A DNA stretch of 64,000 bases, taken from assembly GCA_030035585.1 (NCBI GenBank), contig CM057466.1, forward strand, positions 114,714,182 to 114,778,181, read 5' to 3'. A program made the translations under genes and the position numbers. The stretch is from Dugong dugon. Lineage: Eukaryota; Chordata; Mammalia; Sirenia; Dugongidae. The notes under the pieces are model-generated. The model was not told the origin of the DNA. It ran no database searches and saw nothing but the letters and a program-made list of their open reading frames with translations. This document shows positions 32,887-44,320 of this stretch, one piece after another (the first letter of the stretch is position 1; each line of letters opens with the position of its first letter).

Positions 32887-35800
32887 TCAAAGAATGTTTT
32901 CTTCTGTGTTTAAACCTTTTCTTGAGTTCTAATAATAGTGGTCTTATAAAAAATTTGTCCTTCTGTGACTGACTAAATTTCCTCAGCATAATGACCTCCA
33001 GCTTCCTCCATGCTATGTTTCACGGCTTCATTCCATTGTGTGGATATACCACAACTTGTTTATCTATTTGTCCATTGATGGGCACCTAGGTTGTTTCCAT
33101 CTTTTTGCTATTGTGAACAGTGCTTCAATGAACGTGGGTATGCATGTATCTATTTTGTGTGACAGCTCTTATTTCTCTAGGATATATTCCAAGGAGCGAG
33201 ATAGTTGGATCGTATGGTACTTCTATTTCTAGATTTTCAAGGAAGCGCCAAATCAATTTCCAAAGTAGTTGTATCATTTTACATTCCCACCAACAATGTA
33301 TAAATGTTCCAGTCTCTCCACAACCTCTCCAGCATTTATTATTTTGTGTTTTTGGATTAATGTTAGCCTTGCTGGGGTGAGATGTTATCTCATTGTAGTT
33401 TTGGTCTGCATTTCTCTAATGGCTAATGATCGCAAGCATTTCTTCATGTGTGTGTCAGCCGCCTGAATATCTTCTTTGGCAAAGTGCCTGTCCATATCGT
33501 TTGCCCATTTTTTAAATTGGGTTATTCGTCTTTTTGTTGTTGAGGCTTTGTAGTATCTTGTAGATTTAAGAGATTAGACGCTGATCAGATTTATTGTAGC
33601 CAAAATTTTTTCCCCAGTTTGTAGGATGTCTTTTTACTCTTTTGGCGAAGTCTTTTGATGAGCATAAGCGTTTGATTTTCTGGAGCTCCCATTTATCTAG
33701 TCTCTCTTCTGGTGCTTGTGCATTGTTACTTATGGATCGTATTGTGTTTATGCCGTGTATTAGGGCTCCTAGCATTGTACCTATTTTTTCTTCCATGATC
33801 TTTATCGTTTTTGATTTTATATTTAAGTCTTTCATCCATTTTGAGTTAGTCTTTGTGCATGGTGTGAGGTACGGGTCTTGTTTCAGTTTTTTGCAGATGG
33901 ATATCCAGTTATGCCAGCACCATTTGTTAAAGAGACTGTCTTTTCTCCAATTAATGGACTTTGGGCTTTTGTCAAATATCAGCTGCTCATAGGTGGATGA
34001 ATTTATGTCTGGATTCTCAATTCTGTTCCATTGGTTTATGTATCTGTTGTTGTACCAGTACCAGGCTGTTTTGACTACCGTGTTGGTATAATAGGTTCTA
34101 AAATCAGGTAGTGTAAGGCCTCCCACTTTGTTCTTCTTGAGTAATGCTTTACTTATCCGGGACCTCTTCCTTTTCCATATGAAGTTTGTTATTTGTTTCT
34201 CCATCTTATTAAAAAATGCCAGTGGAATTTGGACCCAGATTGCATTGTATCTGTAGATTGCTTTGGGTAGAACTGACATTTTCACAATGTTGAGTCTACC
34301 TATCCATGAGCAAGGTATGTTTTTCCAATTATGCAGGTCTCTTTTGGTTTCCTGCAGTGGTGTCTTGTAGTTTCCATTGTATAGATCTTTTACGTCTCTG
34401 GTTAGATTTATTCCTAAGTATTTTATCTTCTTGGAGGCTATTGTAAATGGCATTGATTTGGTGATTTCCTCTTCGATGATCTCTTTTTTGGTGTAAAGAA
34501 ATCCCACTGATTTTTGTATGTTTATCTTGTACCCTGAAACTTTGCTGAAATCTTCTATTAGTTCCAGTAGTTTTCTTGTGGATTCTTTGGAGATTTCTGT
34601 GTATAAGATCTTATCATCTGCAAATAGAGATACTTTGACTTCTTCCCTACCAATCTGGATGAACTTTATTTCTTTTCCTAGCCTGATTGCTCTGGCTAGG
34701 ACCTCCAGCACAATGTTGAATAGGAGTGGTGATGAAGGGCATCCTTGTCTGGTTCCTGTTCTCAAGGGGAATGCTTTCAAACTCTCTCCATTTACTGTGA
34801 TGTTGGCTGTTGGCTTTGTATAGATACCCTTAATTATATTGAGGAATTTCCCTTCTATTCCTATTTTGTTGAGAGTTTTTATGATGAATGTGTGTTGGAC
34901 TTTGTCAAATGCCTTTTCTGCACTGATTGATAAGATCATGCGGTTCTTGTCTTTTGTTTTATTAATGTGATGGATTACACCGATTGTTTTTCTAATGTTG
35001 AACCATCTCTGCATACCTGGTATAAATCCCACTTGATCATGGTGAATTATTTTTTTGATATATTGCTGAATTCTATTGGCTAGAATTTTGTTGAGGATTT
35101 TTGTGTCAGTGTTCATGAGGGATATTGGTCTGTAATTTTCTTTTTTTGTGGTGGCTTTACCTGGTTTTGGTATCAGGGTTATGCTGGCTTCACAGAATGA
35201 GTTTGGATGTATTCCATCCTTTTCTATGCTTGGAAATACCTTTAGTAGTAGTGGTGTTAACTCTTCTCTGAAAGTTTGGGAGAATGCTCGAGTGAAGCCA
35301 TGCAGGCCAGGGTTTTTTTTTGTTGGGAGTTTTTAAGTTACCTTTTCAATCTCTTCTTTTGTTATGGGTTTATTTAGTTGTTCTACCTCTGTTTGTGTTA
35401 GTTTAGGTAGATAGTGAGTTTCTAGAAATTTGTCCATTTCCTCTGTGTTTTCAATTTTGTTAGAGGACAATTTTTCATAGTATTCTGTTACGATTCTTTT
35501 AATTTCAGTCTGGTCTGTTGTGATATCACCCACCTCATTTCTTATATGGGTTATCTGGTTCCTCTCCTGTTTTTCTTTTGTCAATTTGGCCAGTGGTTTA
35601 TCAATTTTGTCGATCTTTTCAAAGAATCAGCTTTTGATCTTGTTAACTCTTTCAATTGTTTTTCTATTCTCTATTTCATTTAATTCTGCTCTAATTCTTA
35701 TTATTTCCTTTCTTCTGGCATGTCAGGGCTTCTTTTGCTGCTCTCTTTCTACTTGTTCCAGTTGTAGGGTTAATGTTTTGATTATGGCCCTTTCTTCTTT

Positions 35801-36720
35801 TTGGATGTGTGCATTTATTGCTATAAACTGACCTCTGAGCACTGCTTTTGCTGTGTCCCAAAGGTTCTGGTAGGATGTGTTCTCATTCTCATTTGATTGG
35901 CTGAATTTCTTTATTCCATCCTTAATTTCTTCAATAACCTAGTAGTTTTTGAGCAAGGTGTTGTTCAGTTTCCTTGTCTGATTTTTTTTCCCTTGCTTTT
36001 TCTGTTATTGATTTCTACTTTTATGGCTTTATGGTCAGAAAAGATGCTTTGTAGTATTTTGATGCTTTGGATTTTGTTAGGGCTTGCTTTATGGCCTAAT
36101 ATGTGGTCTATTCTGGAGAATGTTCCATGTGCATTGGAAAAGAAAGTATACTTGGCTGCTGTTGGGTAGAGTGTTTGGTATATGTCTATGAGACTGAGTT
36201 GGTTGATTGTAGCTTTTAATTCTTCCGTGTCTTTGTTGAGCTTCTTCCTGGATGTTCTGTCCTTCACCGAAAGTGGTGTGTTGAAGTCTCCTACTACTAT
36301 TGTGGTGCTGTCTATCTCTCTTTACAGTGCCGTTAGAGTTTGTTTTATATATTTTGGAGCCCTTCATTTGGTGTGTAAATATTTATTATAGTTATGTCCT
36401 CCTGATGTATTGACCGTTGAATCATTATATAGTGTCTTTCCTTATCCTTTGTGGTGGATTTTACTTTAAAGTCTATTTTGTCAAAGATTAATATTGCCTC
36501 ACCTGCTCTTTTTTGAGTGCTGTTTGCTTGATATATTTTTTTCCATCCTTTGAGTTTTAGTTTGTATGTGTCTTTAAGTCTAAGGTGTGTCTCTTGTGGG
36601 CAGCATACAGACAGATTGTGCTTTTTTAATCCAGTCTGCCACTCTCTGTCTCTTTATTGGTACATTTAGGCCATTTACATTCAGTGTAATTATTGATAGG
36701 TGTGAGTTTATTGCTGTCAT
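32887..36720 (-). pseudogene. L1 ORF2 (endonuclease/reverse transcriptase), inactivated
   Basis: L1 ORF2 protein nicks target DNA and reverse-transcribes the L1 RNA at the nick. The ATG at 36720 (minus) and a TGA at 32889-32887 enclose about 1278 codons, the normal length. Endonuclease text survives in the frame 36267-35965, with an SRIDHILGHK stretch and the SDH motif at its residues 77-79. The reverse transcriptase lies in the open frame 35116-33566 (516 codons), with the FADD motif at residues 165-168 (Asp codons at 34618-34613). In motif A the expected catalytic Asp before AEKAFDK is Ser (codon AGT at 34924-34922). The frame ends early with a TAA at 33566. The cysteine-rich C-terminal part follows in broken frames to 32887. 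Further breaks lie between 35116 and 35965. Confidence 0.9.
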
Positions 36721-37149
36721 TTTGATGTCTTTTTGTGTGTGTTGTTCACAGTTCCTTTGTTCGTATTAATTTTCTGTGCTGAGTCATTTTTCTTTATGTA
36801 TTTTCTTTTCATGTTTTTCATTGTTGTTGATTTTGTGTTTGCTGAGTCTTTATATTTTTCTAGATTTTTATTGTGACTTGTAGGATTGTTAGTTTCCTTT
36901 GTGGTTACCTTAATATTTACCCTATTTTTCTAAGTTTATACCTGTCTTTTATTTCTTTATATCGCCTTGACCTCCTCTCGATATGAAAAATCTATGTCTA
37001 CATTTTTTTAAGTTGCTCTTTTTTGTTTTACTGTTGTCGTCTTTTACATATTGACTTGTGTTTCCCTATTTTCAGTGTTTTAGCTTTGATTTACTTTTGT
37101 GACTTCTCTGAGTTGATATCTGGTTGCTCTGTCCTATGTTCTAGTCTTG

Positions 37150-38151
37150 GGTTGTTACCTGATGTTACTGATTTTCTAACCTGAGGACTCCCTTTAGTAT
37201 TTCTTGTAATTTTGGTTTGGTTTTTGCAAATTCCCTAAACTTCTGTTTATCTGGAAATGCCCTAATTTTGCCATCATATTTGAGAGACAGTTTTGCTGGA
37301 TATACAATTCTTGGCTGGCAGTTTTTTTTTCCTTCAAGCCTTTATCTATGTCATCCCATTGCTTTCCCTCCTGCATGGTTTCTGCCGAGTAGTCGGAGCT
37401 TATTCTTATTGACTCTCCTTTGTAGATAACTTTTCATTTATCCCGAGCCACTCTTAAAATTCTCTCTTTATCTTTGGTTTTGGAAAGTTTGATTATAATA
37501 TGTCTTGGTGACTTTCTTTTGGGATCTACCTTATGTGGGGTTCCATGAGCATCTTGGATAGATATCTTGTCATCTTTCATGATATCGGAAATTTTCTGCC
37601 AACAAATCTTCAATGATTCTCTCTGTATTTTCAGTTATCCCCCGCCCCCCACCCCGTTCTGGTACTCCAGTCACTCATAGGTTATTCCTCTCGATAGAGC
37701 CCCACGTGATTCTTAGGGTTTCTTCATTTTTTTAAATCCTTTTATCTGATTTTTCCTCAAATAAGTTGGTGTCGAGTGCTTTATCTTCAATCTCGCTAAT
37801 TCTGACTTCCTATTGGCTTTCTATTGAGTTGACTAATTCTGAAATTTTATTGTTAATCTTCTGGATTTCTGATTGCTGTCTCTCTACGGATTCTTGCAGC
37901 CTGTTAAATTTGTCATTATGCTCTTCTTTAAATTTTTTAATTTCCTCTATTGTGTGTTCTGCATTTTGATTAATTTCCTTCTTAATTTCTTGAAGAGTTC
38001 TGTATATTTATATTTTGTATTCTGCCTCCAGTAATTCCAAGAAATTTTCCTCCTCTGGAAAATTTCTTGATTCTTTATTTTGGCAGCTTGCCAAAGCCAT
38101 CATGGATTGCCTCTTTATGTGATTCGATATTGACTTTTGTTTCCAAGCCAT
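37150..38151 (-). pseudogene. L1 ORF1 (RNA-binding chaperone), inactivated
   Basis: ORF1 protein is a trimeric coiled-coil RNA-binding chaperone packaging L1 RNA. Translation from the ATG at 38151 gives a start like MAWKQKS, a first stop at codon 48, then in the same frame a Lys/Glu/Gln-rich heptad stretch typical of the coiled coil, interrupted by at least three more stops. The C-terminal domain is readable down to about 37150, with a piece open at 37376-37194. Single-base lesions rather than large deletions account for most of the damage. Confidence 0.85.
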
Positions 38152-39533
38152 CAATAAGTTATTATATTTATTTATTTTATGTTTGCTTACTGTGTCCTAT
38201 CTTCTTATTTTGTTTTGATATCCCCAAATAGGCTGCTCGTATGAGCTAATTTGATTATTGGCACCTCTGAAGCTCTAATATACTATCACCAGGTGGTTAG
38301 ATCTGTTACTAGGTATGTGAGCTCAGGAGGCCTCCCACTCCTCCTGTATGGGTTTAGCTCAGGTGCCCAGGTAGATAGTCACCAAGTGTGTGGTGCAGGC
38401 TCTCACTTACAGTCCTAGACAGGCATGGGTGATTGGTGTGGCACAGGCATCTGGCTGCAGCAGGGGGACACACTCTGAGCAAGGCAGGAGCCTGACATCT
38501 GCCCCCAAGTATCCAAGAGGAAGGGGTGTCCCTGTTCCCCAGAGCACATAGGTGAGTGAGTTTTGCAGCCGGACTATGAGCACCTAATGCTGTTGGCTGT
38601 AAGGACTGGGGGGTTCCTCTTATTCATGGGCCCCTATCACAGGTGGTGTGGGTGGAGCCACCAGTTCTCAGGCCCCTGATGTGGATAGGTTAAGACCCTG
38701 CTTAATGGGCAGAGCAGTGTCAAATATCAAGAACCTGCCACTTCACAGCCAAACAGTTGAAGTTAGAGTTCCGGTATATACCCTGTTGTACTGCGGTAAT
38801 GAGGGCCTATGCTGCTGAGATGGGCCCACAGAAGTCTATGCAGGGGGAAAGGCACTCAAAGTCCATGGACCCCTTATGCCTTTGCCTAGGCAAAGGAGCT
38901 GTGCCTACCCTGGGTTCCTGGGTTAAGGGAGCCAGCAGTGTTTCCCGCCCCCCCCCCCCCCCCCGTTTGTTAATTTGTTCACTCTCCAAGGCAGGGAGAA
39001 TGGCTCCAGGCATGTGATGGATCCTACTTCCAGCCCTGGGGACTCGGCAATTGCTGAAGCTGGTCCAGGACCCAGTGCAGAGCAGGGAGTGGGGAGGTAA
39101 ATGGGAGAGAGGTTTTTCCCTAAGGAGGGTGTTTTTGATCCACGCGGTAAGCCGTATGCCAGTACTTATCTTTCCCTGATGAGGGCTGCTTCTCACTGGT
39201 TCTGGGGGGCTGTGTAGACTCTCTGGTGCTGGCTCCCTCCTGGTGCAGAAAACGTGCCTCCTGAGCACCGGTGCTTCCTGACTCACCTCTCACCCCCAAG
39301 CTGATCAGGCCTGAAAGGCTCAGGCTCTCGCTGGGTCAGGTCTGGCAACTCCTCGCTGTTTCCGAACTGTCTCTCCCTCCCCCTGCCCCTCAGTCCAGTT
39401 CCTCAACTCTGCCTTTGATGTTCAGGGGTCCCAGATTTCCATATATAATTGAATCACTTGTTTTTTCAGGTCTTTGTTGTAAGAGGATCCACCGGAAGCA
39501 TCTGACTACTCTGCCGTCTTGGCCCCGCCTCTT
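38152..39533 (-). promoter_or_regulatory. L1 5' UTR / internal promoter region
   Basis: About 1.4 kb of moderately GC-rich sequence upstream of ORF1, expected to hold the L1 internal promoter. It contains a 17-C run at 38948-38964. Minus frame 39286-38807 (159 codons) is a UTR frame with no domain. Confidence 0.7.
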
Positions 39534-39550
39534 GAGTGCTGCCATTTTGG
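39534..39550 (+). repeat. L1 target-site duplication, right copy
   Basis: Identical to 31951-31967. Confidence 0.95.
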
Positions 39551-39569
39551 ATTGTTATCATTACAATTC

Positions 39570-40103
39570 TGCCATGAGTCTGTCAGTTTGTTGTACTGTG
39601 GGGGCTTGCATGTTGCTGTGATGCTGGAAGCTATGTCACTGGTATTCAAATACCAGGAGGGTCAACTATGGCTGACAGGTTTCAGCTGAGCTTCCAGACT
39701 AACACAGACTAGGAAGAAGGACCTAGTGGTCTACTTCTGAAAAGAATTAGCCAGTGAGAACCTTATGAATAGCATGAAACATTGTCTAATCTAGTGCCAG
39801 AAGATGAGTCCCTCCTGTTGGAAGGCACTCAAAAGACAACTGGGGAAGAGCTGCCTCCTCAAAGTAGAGTCTACCTTAATGATGTGGATGGAATCAAGCT
39901 TTTGGAACCTTCATTTGCTGATATGTCATGACTCAAAATGAGAAGAAACAGCTGCAAACATCCATTAATAATAGACAACAACGGGCTCAAGCATAACAAC
40001 AATCGTGAGAATGGCACAGGACAGGGCGGTGTTTCGTTCTTTTGCACATAATGTTGCTGTTAGTCAGAACCAACTCAATGGCACCTAATAACAACAACAA
40101 CAT
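39570..40103 (+). mobile_element. Internally deleted RTE/Bov-B-type element
   Basis: It starts with the RTE 5' region: GAGTCTGTCAGTTTGTTGTAC, GACAGGTTTCAGCTGAGC, GAAGAGCTGCCTCCTCAAAG, CTGCAAACATCCATTAATAA. This last word stands where the endonuclease frame begins in the full LINE. It then jumps (about 39973) straight to the 3' end: ACGGGCTCAAGCATAACAAC, GCGGTGTTTCGTTC, and an AACAACAACAACAT tail. The coding part is missing, so the copy is a two-ended non-autonomous derivative. Confidence 0.75.
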
Positions 40104-40427
40104 CAAAATTGACAACCATGATACTTGATATTTCAGTGAGCTGTGCAAGCCTATTAATGCAAATTTCCATTCTATGTTTGAAAATTTTAACCTATCACTT
40201 GGATGAGTGTCTGTATCTTCACTGATAGGAACTGGGATGTCATGGGAAACCTTTGGAGCACTGTGTCAGGGATCTTGAGGCTGTCTCAGACTGGTAAAGC
40301 TTTGGCCTGTTGGAGGAAGATTCAGCAAGTCTGCATGCATGGAATGGCACAAGTTATGAAGAAAGCTACAGAGATGGATAAACTGGGGCCTAAGCCCAGT
40401 GAATCACTGCATAGGAAGAGAATAAAC
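40104..40427. other. Unassigned DNA
   Basis: No repeat is recognised. A plus frame at 40203-40523 runs into the next SINE and is not a gene. Confidence 0.35.
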
Positions 40428-40635
40428 AAAAAGAAAAACAATTGCCATCATTTTGACTTCAATTCAAGGCAATCCTATTTGTGTCAGAGTAGAACTATGC
40501 TCCACAGAGTTTTCAATAGCTGATTTTTGGAAGTAGATTGCCAGACCTTTCTTCTGATGCAACTCTGGGTGGATCAAGTCTCTAACATTTTCATTAGTAG
40601 GCAAGCTTGTTAACCGTTTGCACCACCCAGGACTT
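40428..40635 (-). mobile_element. AfroSINE
   Basis: Antisense, diverged, CTGGGTGGTG-headed type: ACAATTGCCATCATTTTGAC, GTCAGAGTAGAACTATGC, AACCGTTTGCACCACCCAGG. Confidence 0.85.
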
Positions 40636-40649
40636 CTGTAGTAAGAGTC

Positions 40650-40806
40650 CTCAAAACCCATTGCTGTCAAGTCAATTCCAACTTATAGAGGCCCTATACA
40701 ACAGAGTAGAACTGCCCCATAGGGTTTCCAAGGAGCAGCTGGTGGATTTGAACTGCCAACCATTTGGTTAGCAACTGATCTCTTAACCACTGCACCACCA
40801 GGGCTC
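40650..40806 (-). mobile_element. AfroSINE, internally deleted
   Basis: Antisense: CAAAACCCATTGCTGTCAAG, GTAGAACTGCCCCATAGGG, then directly GGAGCAGCTGGTGG and ACTGCACCACCAGGGCT. The segment with the GTAATCTTTA word is missing. Flanks CTGTAGTAAG (40636) and CTGTAATAAC (40805) form an imperfect duplication. Confidence 0.85.
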
Positions 40807-40984
40807 TGTAATAACAGCAGACATATGCAAATACCTCCAATATAGATAAGCATGTGATAAAGGCCAGAAGGTAATGACAAAGGGCTTCTTTCAAATTTCT
40901 TCCTCTGATTTGCAGAGATGTTGACCAAGGCTGAGTCCATTTTTCCAAGTACCAGAGTGAACACCTCTTCAAATATTAGAATGA

Positions 40985-41200
40985 AGTAGTTAAGAGCATT
41001 TTCTCTAGAGTCAGACAACCAAGAGTCAGTCCTTCACTCAGTCATTTAGGAGATGTGTACCCCTAAGCAGGTTACCTAGCTTCTCTGTATTTCAATGTCT
41101 TCACTGCAAATGGTGCCATAGTAGTAATTGCCTCATGGGCTGTTAGGAGTTTTACATGAGATCAAGCACAGGGCCTGGCACCTAAGAGAAAGTCCAGTGA
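40985..41200 (-). repeat. MIR SINE
   Basis: GCAGGTTACCTAGCTTCTCTG, ATTTCAATGTCTTCACTGC and GCACAGGGCCTGGCACC are the antisense MIR sequence from head to tail. Confidence 0.7.
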
Positions 41201-41534
41201 TCTTTGCTCTTATCATTGTTTCCAAATCACCCTCAGGATGAAGAGACAGGTGTGATTTTTATCGGATCTGAGAAGTCAGTTTTTCTTCCTTTGTTATTAC
41301 AAAGACAAAAGGAAGCATCTTACCCATTTCCCATCCTCACATCCACACATCACTTTGAGTCTGCCTATAGATCCACGGTTAAAATAATACCCATCAAAGC
41401 AAATAGAGCTTTTCTTCAAAGTGCATACCTCGCTGGTTTGCATAGAAATCAGCAGGGTAATTTCTACAGTTGGCTACAGTTTGAGGTTTTGTTATTTTCT
41501 AGGAGTTAACATCATTCTTTCTAGTAGACCCAAG

Positions 41535-41765
41535 AACGCCAACTAGGGTTCTGACCTGGACACTTGCTTCTGCTCTGCTAGTTACTAGCTGTACGATATA
41601 GATAGAATAAGTCCCATTACCTCATTAAGACTGTTTTTTTAACTATAAAATGGAGATAACCATACCTTTCCTATCTACTTTATAAACCAGTAGTGGAGAT
41701 TTTAGAAAAGGTTTAGTTGTGTGAAATCTCTATGACAATTGTTAACTACTGCATGAACCCAAGAG
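41535..41765 (-). repeat. MIR SINE
   Basis: CTGCTAGTTACTAGCTGTACG, CCCATTACCTCATTAAGACTG and ACTATAAAATGGAGATAACC are antisense MIR words. Diverged. Confidence 0.55.
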
Positions 41766-41769
41766 AGTA

Positions 41770-42736
41770 CTGTTTGCAATGATGGTTTGTCATATCCATG
41801 CTGCAATTTGAATGTTTATGTGTCTACCTTACATTAGTAAACTGTTGCAATGTTCTTACCTGCACAGAATCATATGCAATAAAAAGACACTAGTTGTATT
41901 GATAAGCAAACTGAAGCTGAGTCTCAGAGGCCCCTCCTGTCTCTACGGGTCCGTCCTGCTCAGAACAGCAGGAGAGGTGATCCTGGGGTATTCTTGACCT
42001 TGGAAAGAAGCCTCGAGAGCCCTAATCGACCCAAGCTGAATGCATTGACGGGAAAATCTCAGGGGAATTTAAAAAGCTATTTCTCCTCCTTGAATCAGAA
42101 GTCAACAGGATTTTCCAGTAGCCTTTGTCAAGTTGAGGGTAGTGATATATCAGACTGCCCAAGCAGATTGAGTAGCTCATTAACTCAGACCACAGTGCCA
42201 AAGACAAGGCGCCATGGAAACGTCGCAGCTACAGACGTCCTCAAACCTGAGCTAAGAATGTCCGAGAAGAAACTTCAGGAACGATTCCCTGGATGCTTAC
42301 TGGCCACACATGGAATACAACCCAGACCAATTCTGCACTGAGGAGGAAACATACAAATAGAAGCTTGGGTTACTCTTCTTCTCAGGAAATTTTGTCTTCC
42401 ACATATTACTCTCTTTGATGCATTCTTCAAAACTTGAAAGGCACTTGCATTTTGTTTTGTTTGCCTAAGAAGCTGACAATCACAACTTTACTTTGTTTGA
42501 CCATAAAGTGGCAAAGTTTTACAACACTCAAAAAATACAGCACTCCTGCTTGAGTGTCAGTATCATTTATAGCACAATTTACACAAAGGCAGAAGCGTCA
42601 TAAAAGAGAAATAACTTCTATCCACTTCCCTAAAATGACTTCTGTCATAAATAAGTCAGATTTCTCAAAAAGAACCAATAAAGTCCTAACAAATACCAAT
42701 TTCCTGCTAAATAATCACCCTGCCTTTTTCCTATAG
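41770..42736. other. Unique DNA with an unexplained 115-codon frame
   Basis: The plus frame 41994-42341 is Ser/Leu/Lys-rich, has a mixed ordinary composition and no recognisable domain, and is not in a repeat I can name. A smaller plus frame (41812-41997) ends four bases into its start. No splice signals or promoter are evident. I leave it uncalled as a gene. Confidence 0.3.
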
Positions 42737-42740
42737 CAGC

Positions 42741-42772
42741 ACCCCCACCCCCCCCCCCCACACACACACAAA
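42741..42772 (+). repeat. C run plus (CA)n simple repeat
   Basis: ACCCCC then a 12-C run merging into a CACACACACA tract. Confidence 0.9.
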
Positions 42773-43072
42773 GGTAGGAACACTGGTTTCAAAGAAACCA
42801 TAAAACCAGTCGTTTCTTGATAAGGTGAATCTCAGTCTTGTTTCTCAAAAGGGATTCGGAAAAGTTGGTGCCTACCTGGACAGGTATCCGTGTTGTCAGA
42901 GACTTAGATGTGGAGACTCTTTGGGGATTTGAAAATTTTTCCATATTTAGATGGCCAACAAAATATTTAGTCAGCCACAATTTTATCTCTTCTCTTCAAG
43001 TTAATGTATGCCCATCACCTCCTCCTTCACACTGCTAAGCTCCTATATTTATCGATTCTCATTCACATACAT

Positions 43073-43261
43073 GGACACACGTAAATGCACACACCACACA
43101 CATGCACACATACAAACACAGACATACTCATGTGCACACAGACACACATAGACACACAGACTTGCATATACAGACACATGCACAGATGTACACACAGACA
43201 CATGCACACAGACACATACATGTACATGCCCTCTTATGCACACACATACATACACACAGAC
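43073..43261 (+). repeat. Degenerate CA-rich (ACACAG/ACATGC) satellite, left part
   Basis: Irregular ACACA, ACAGAC and ACATGC units run for about 190 bp. The same composition resumes after the LTR (43781-43868), showing that the LTR landed inside the tract. The frames on it are low-complexity His/Thr or Cys/Val. Confidence 0.9.
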
Positions 43262-43780
43262 TGTCTTAGTCATCTAGTGCTGCTATAACAGAAATACCAC
43301 AAGTGGATGCCTTTAACAAGCCGAAGGTTATTCTCTCATAGTCTAGTAGGCTAGAAGTCCAAATTCAGGGTGCCATCTCCAGGGGAAGCCTTTCTCTCTC
43401 TGTTGGCTCAGAAGGAAGGTCTTTGTCATCAATCTTCCCCTGGTCAAGGAGCTTCTCAGTGCAGGGACCCAGGGTCTAAAAGACGTGCTATGCTCCTGGT
43501 GTTTCTTTTTTGATGGTGTGAGGTCCCCATGTCTCTCTGCTCACTTCTCTCTTCTCTATCTCAAAGAGATTGATTTAAAACATAATCTAATCTTGTAGGT
43601 TGAGTCCTGCCTCAACATAACTGCCACTAATCCCACTTCAACAACATCATAGACATAGGATTTACAAGACACAGGAAAATCACATTAAATGACAAAATGG
43701 TGGATGATCACACAATGCTGGGAATTATGGCCTAATCAAGTTGACAGAAGTTTTGGGGGGACACAATTCAATCCATGACA
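43262..43780 (-). mobile_element. Solo MaLR-type LTR with 5-bp TSD
   Basis: A 519-bp LTR, TGTCTTAG...CCATGACA, flanked by CAGAC at 43257-43261 and 43781-43785. This is the 5-bp duplication expected of ERVL/MaLR integrases. On the plus strand it is the antisense of an LTR whose 3' end carries the CTATAACAGAAATACC word shared with the nested copy at 45004. It holds no coding sequence and no second LTR, so it arose by LTR recombination. Confidence 0.9.
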
Positions 43781-43868
43781 CAGACATACACCAACACACA
43801 GACATGTGCACACCCACGTGTGCACATGCATGCACACAGGCATATACATGTGTGCACACACATACAGC
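43781..43868 (+). repeat. CA-rich satellite, right part
   Basis: Continuation of the tract at 43073-43261: CAGACATGTGCACACCC, GCACATGCATGCACACAGG. Confidence 0.9.
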
Positions 43869-44089
43869 CTTCTGACCTCATTTCTTATGTTTAGCTGTTG
43901 GGTGGCTAACTAAGGCTGTATTCATTCTCATGGACTGTTGGTCTGTTTGTCCACTGACTTAGACATTCAGGGTAGCACAGGTCAATGAAAGCAGCTCCTC
44001 CCGGATACATTTGAGGTCTATGTTCACACAAATGGAATTCAATATGCGTCCTGTTCTTGACTTCTTTAGGAGATATCTAACCCCTTGAT

Positions 44090-44255
44090 GGAGAGTGTGG
44101 CATCCATATAGATTCGGGGTTAATGGTGATGATTGCACAACGTGATGAAAGTAGTTGATACCACTGACCTGTAATTTCGAAAATGTTGATGTGACAGATG
44201 TATTGTTATATATATACTCACCACAATAAAAATTAATTAATTTAACAAGCTTCAG
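44090..44255 (+). mobile_element. Old L1M 3' end fragment
   Basis: GATGATTGCACAACGTGATG, ACTGACCTGTAATTTCG and a closing ACTCACCACAATAAAAATTAA match the common L1M 3' terminus. Confidence 0.55.
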
Positions 44256-44320
44256 CCCCCCAGTCTCCTAAATCAATATTTTTAAACATTGCCAGCCAGG
44301 CAGCATGCTATTTCAGTAAT

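Larger units (their letters stand above)
31968..39533 (-). mobile_element. Full-length L1 LINE, 7566 bp, inactive
   Basis: A complete L1 in antisense lies between perfect 17-bp duplications, with a short antisense poly-A (T run 31969-31976). In LINE order: 5' UTR (39533 to 38152), ORF1 (from 38151), a short spacer, ORF2 (from 36720) and a 3' UTR of about 0.9 kb. The 5' end (GAGGCGGGGCCAAGACGGC on the minus strand) resembles the canonical L1 start. Intact TSDs and full length suggest a fairly recent insertion. However, both frames carry stops and the RT active site is damaged, so it cannot mobilise itself. Related 3' ends occur at 5383-5732 and 20577-20770. Confidence 0.95.

Noticed and set aside
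33642-33992. 116-codon plus-strand frame and similar plus frames at 34518-34823, 35520-35831, 35897-36169
   Set aside because: They are the antisense of L1 ORF2 and only reflect its codon composition.
43049-43288. Cys/Val- and His/Thr-rich frames of 67-74 codons
   Set aside because: Direct translation of the CA-rich satellite.
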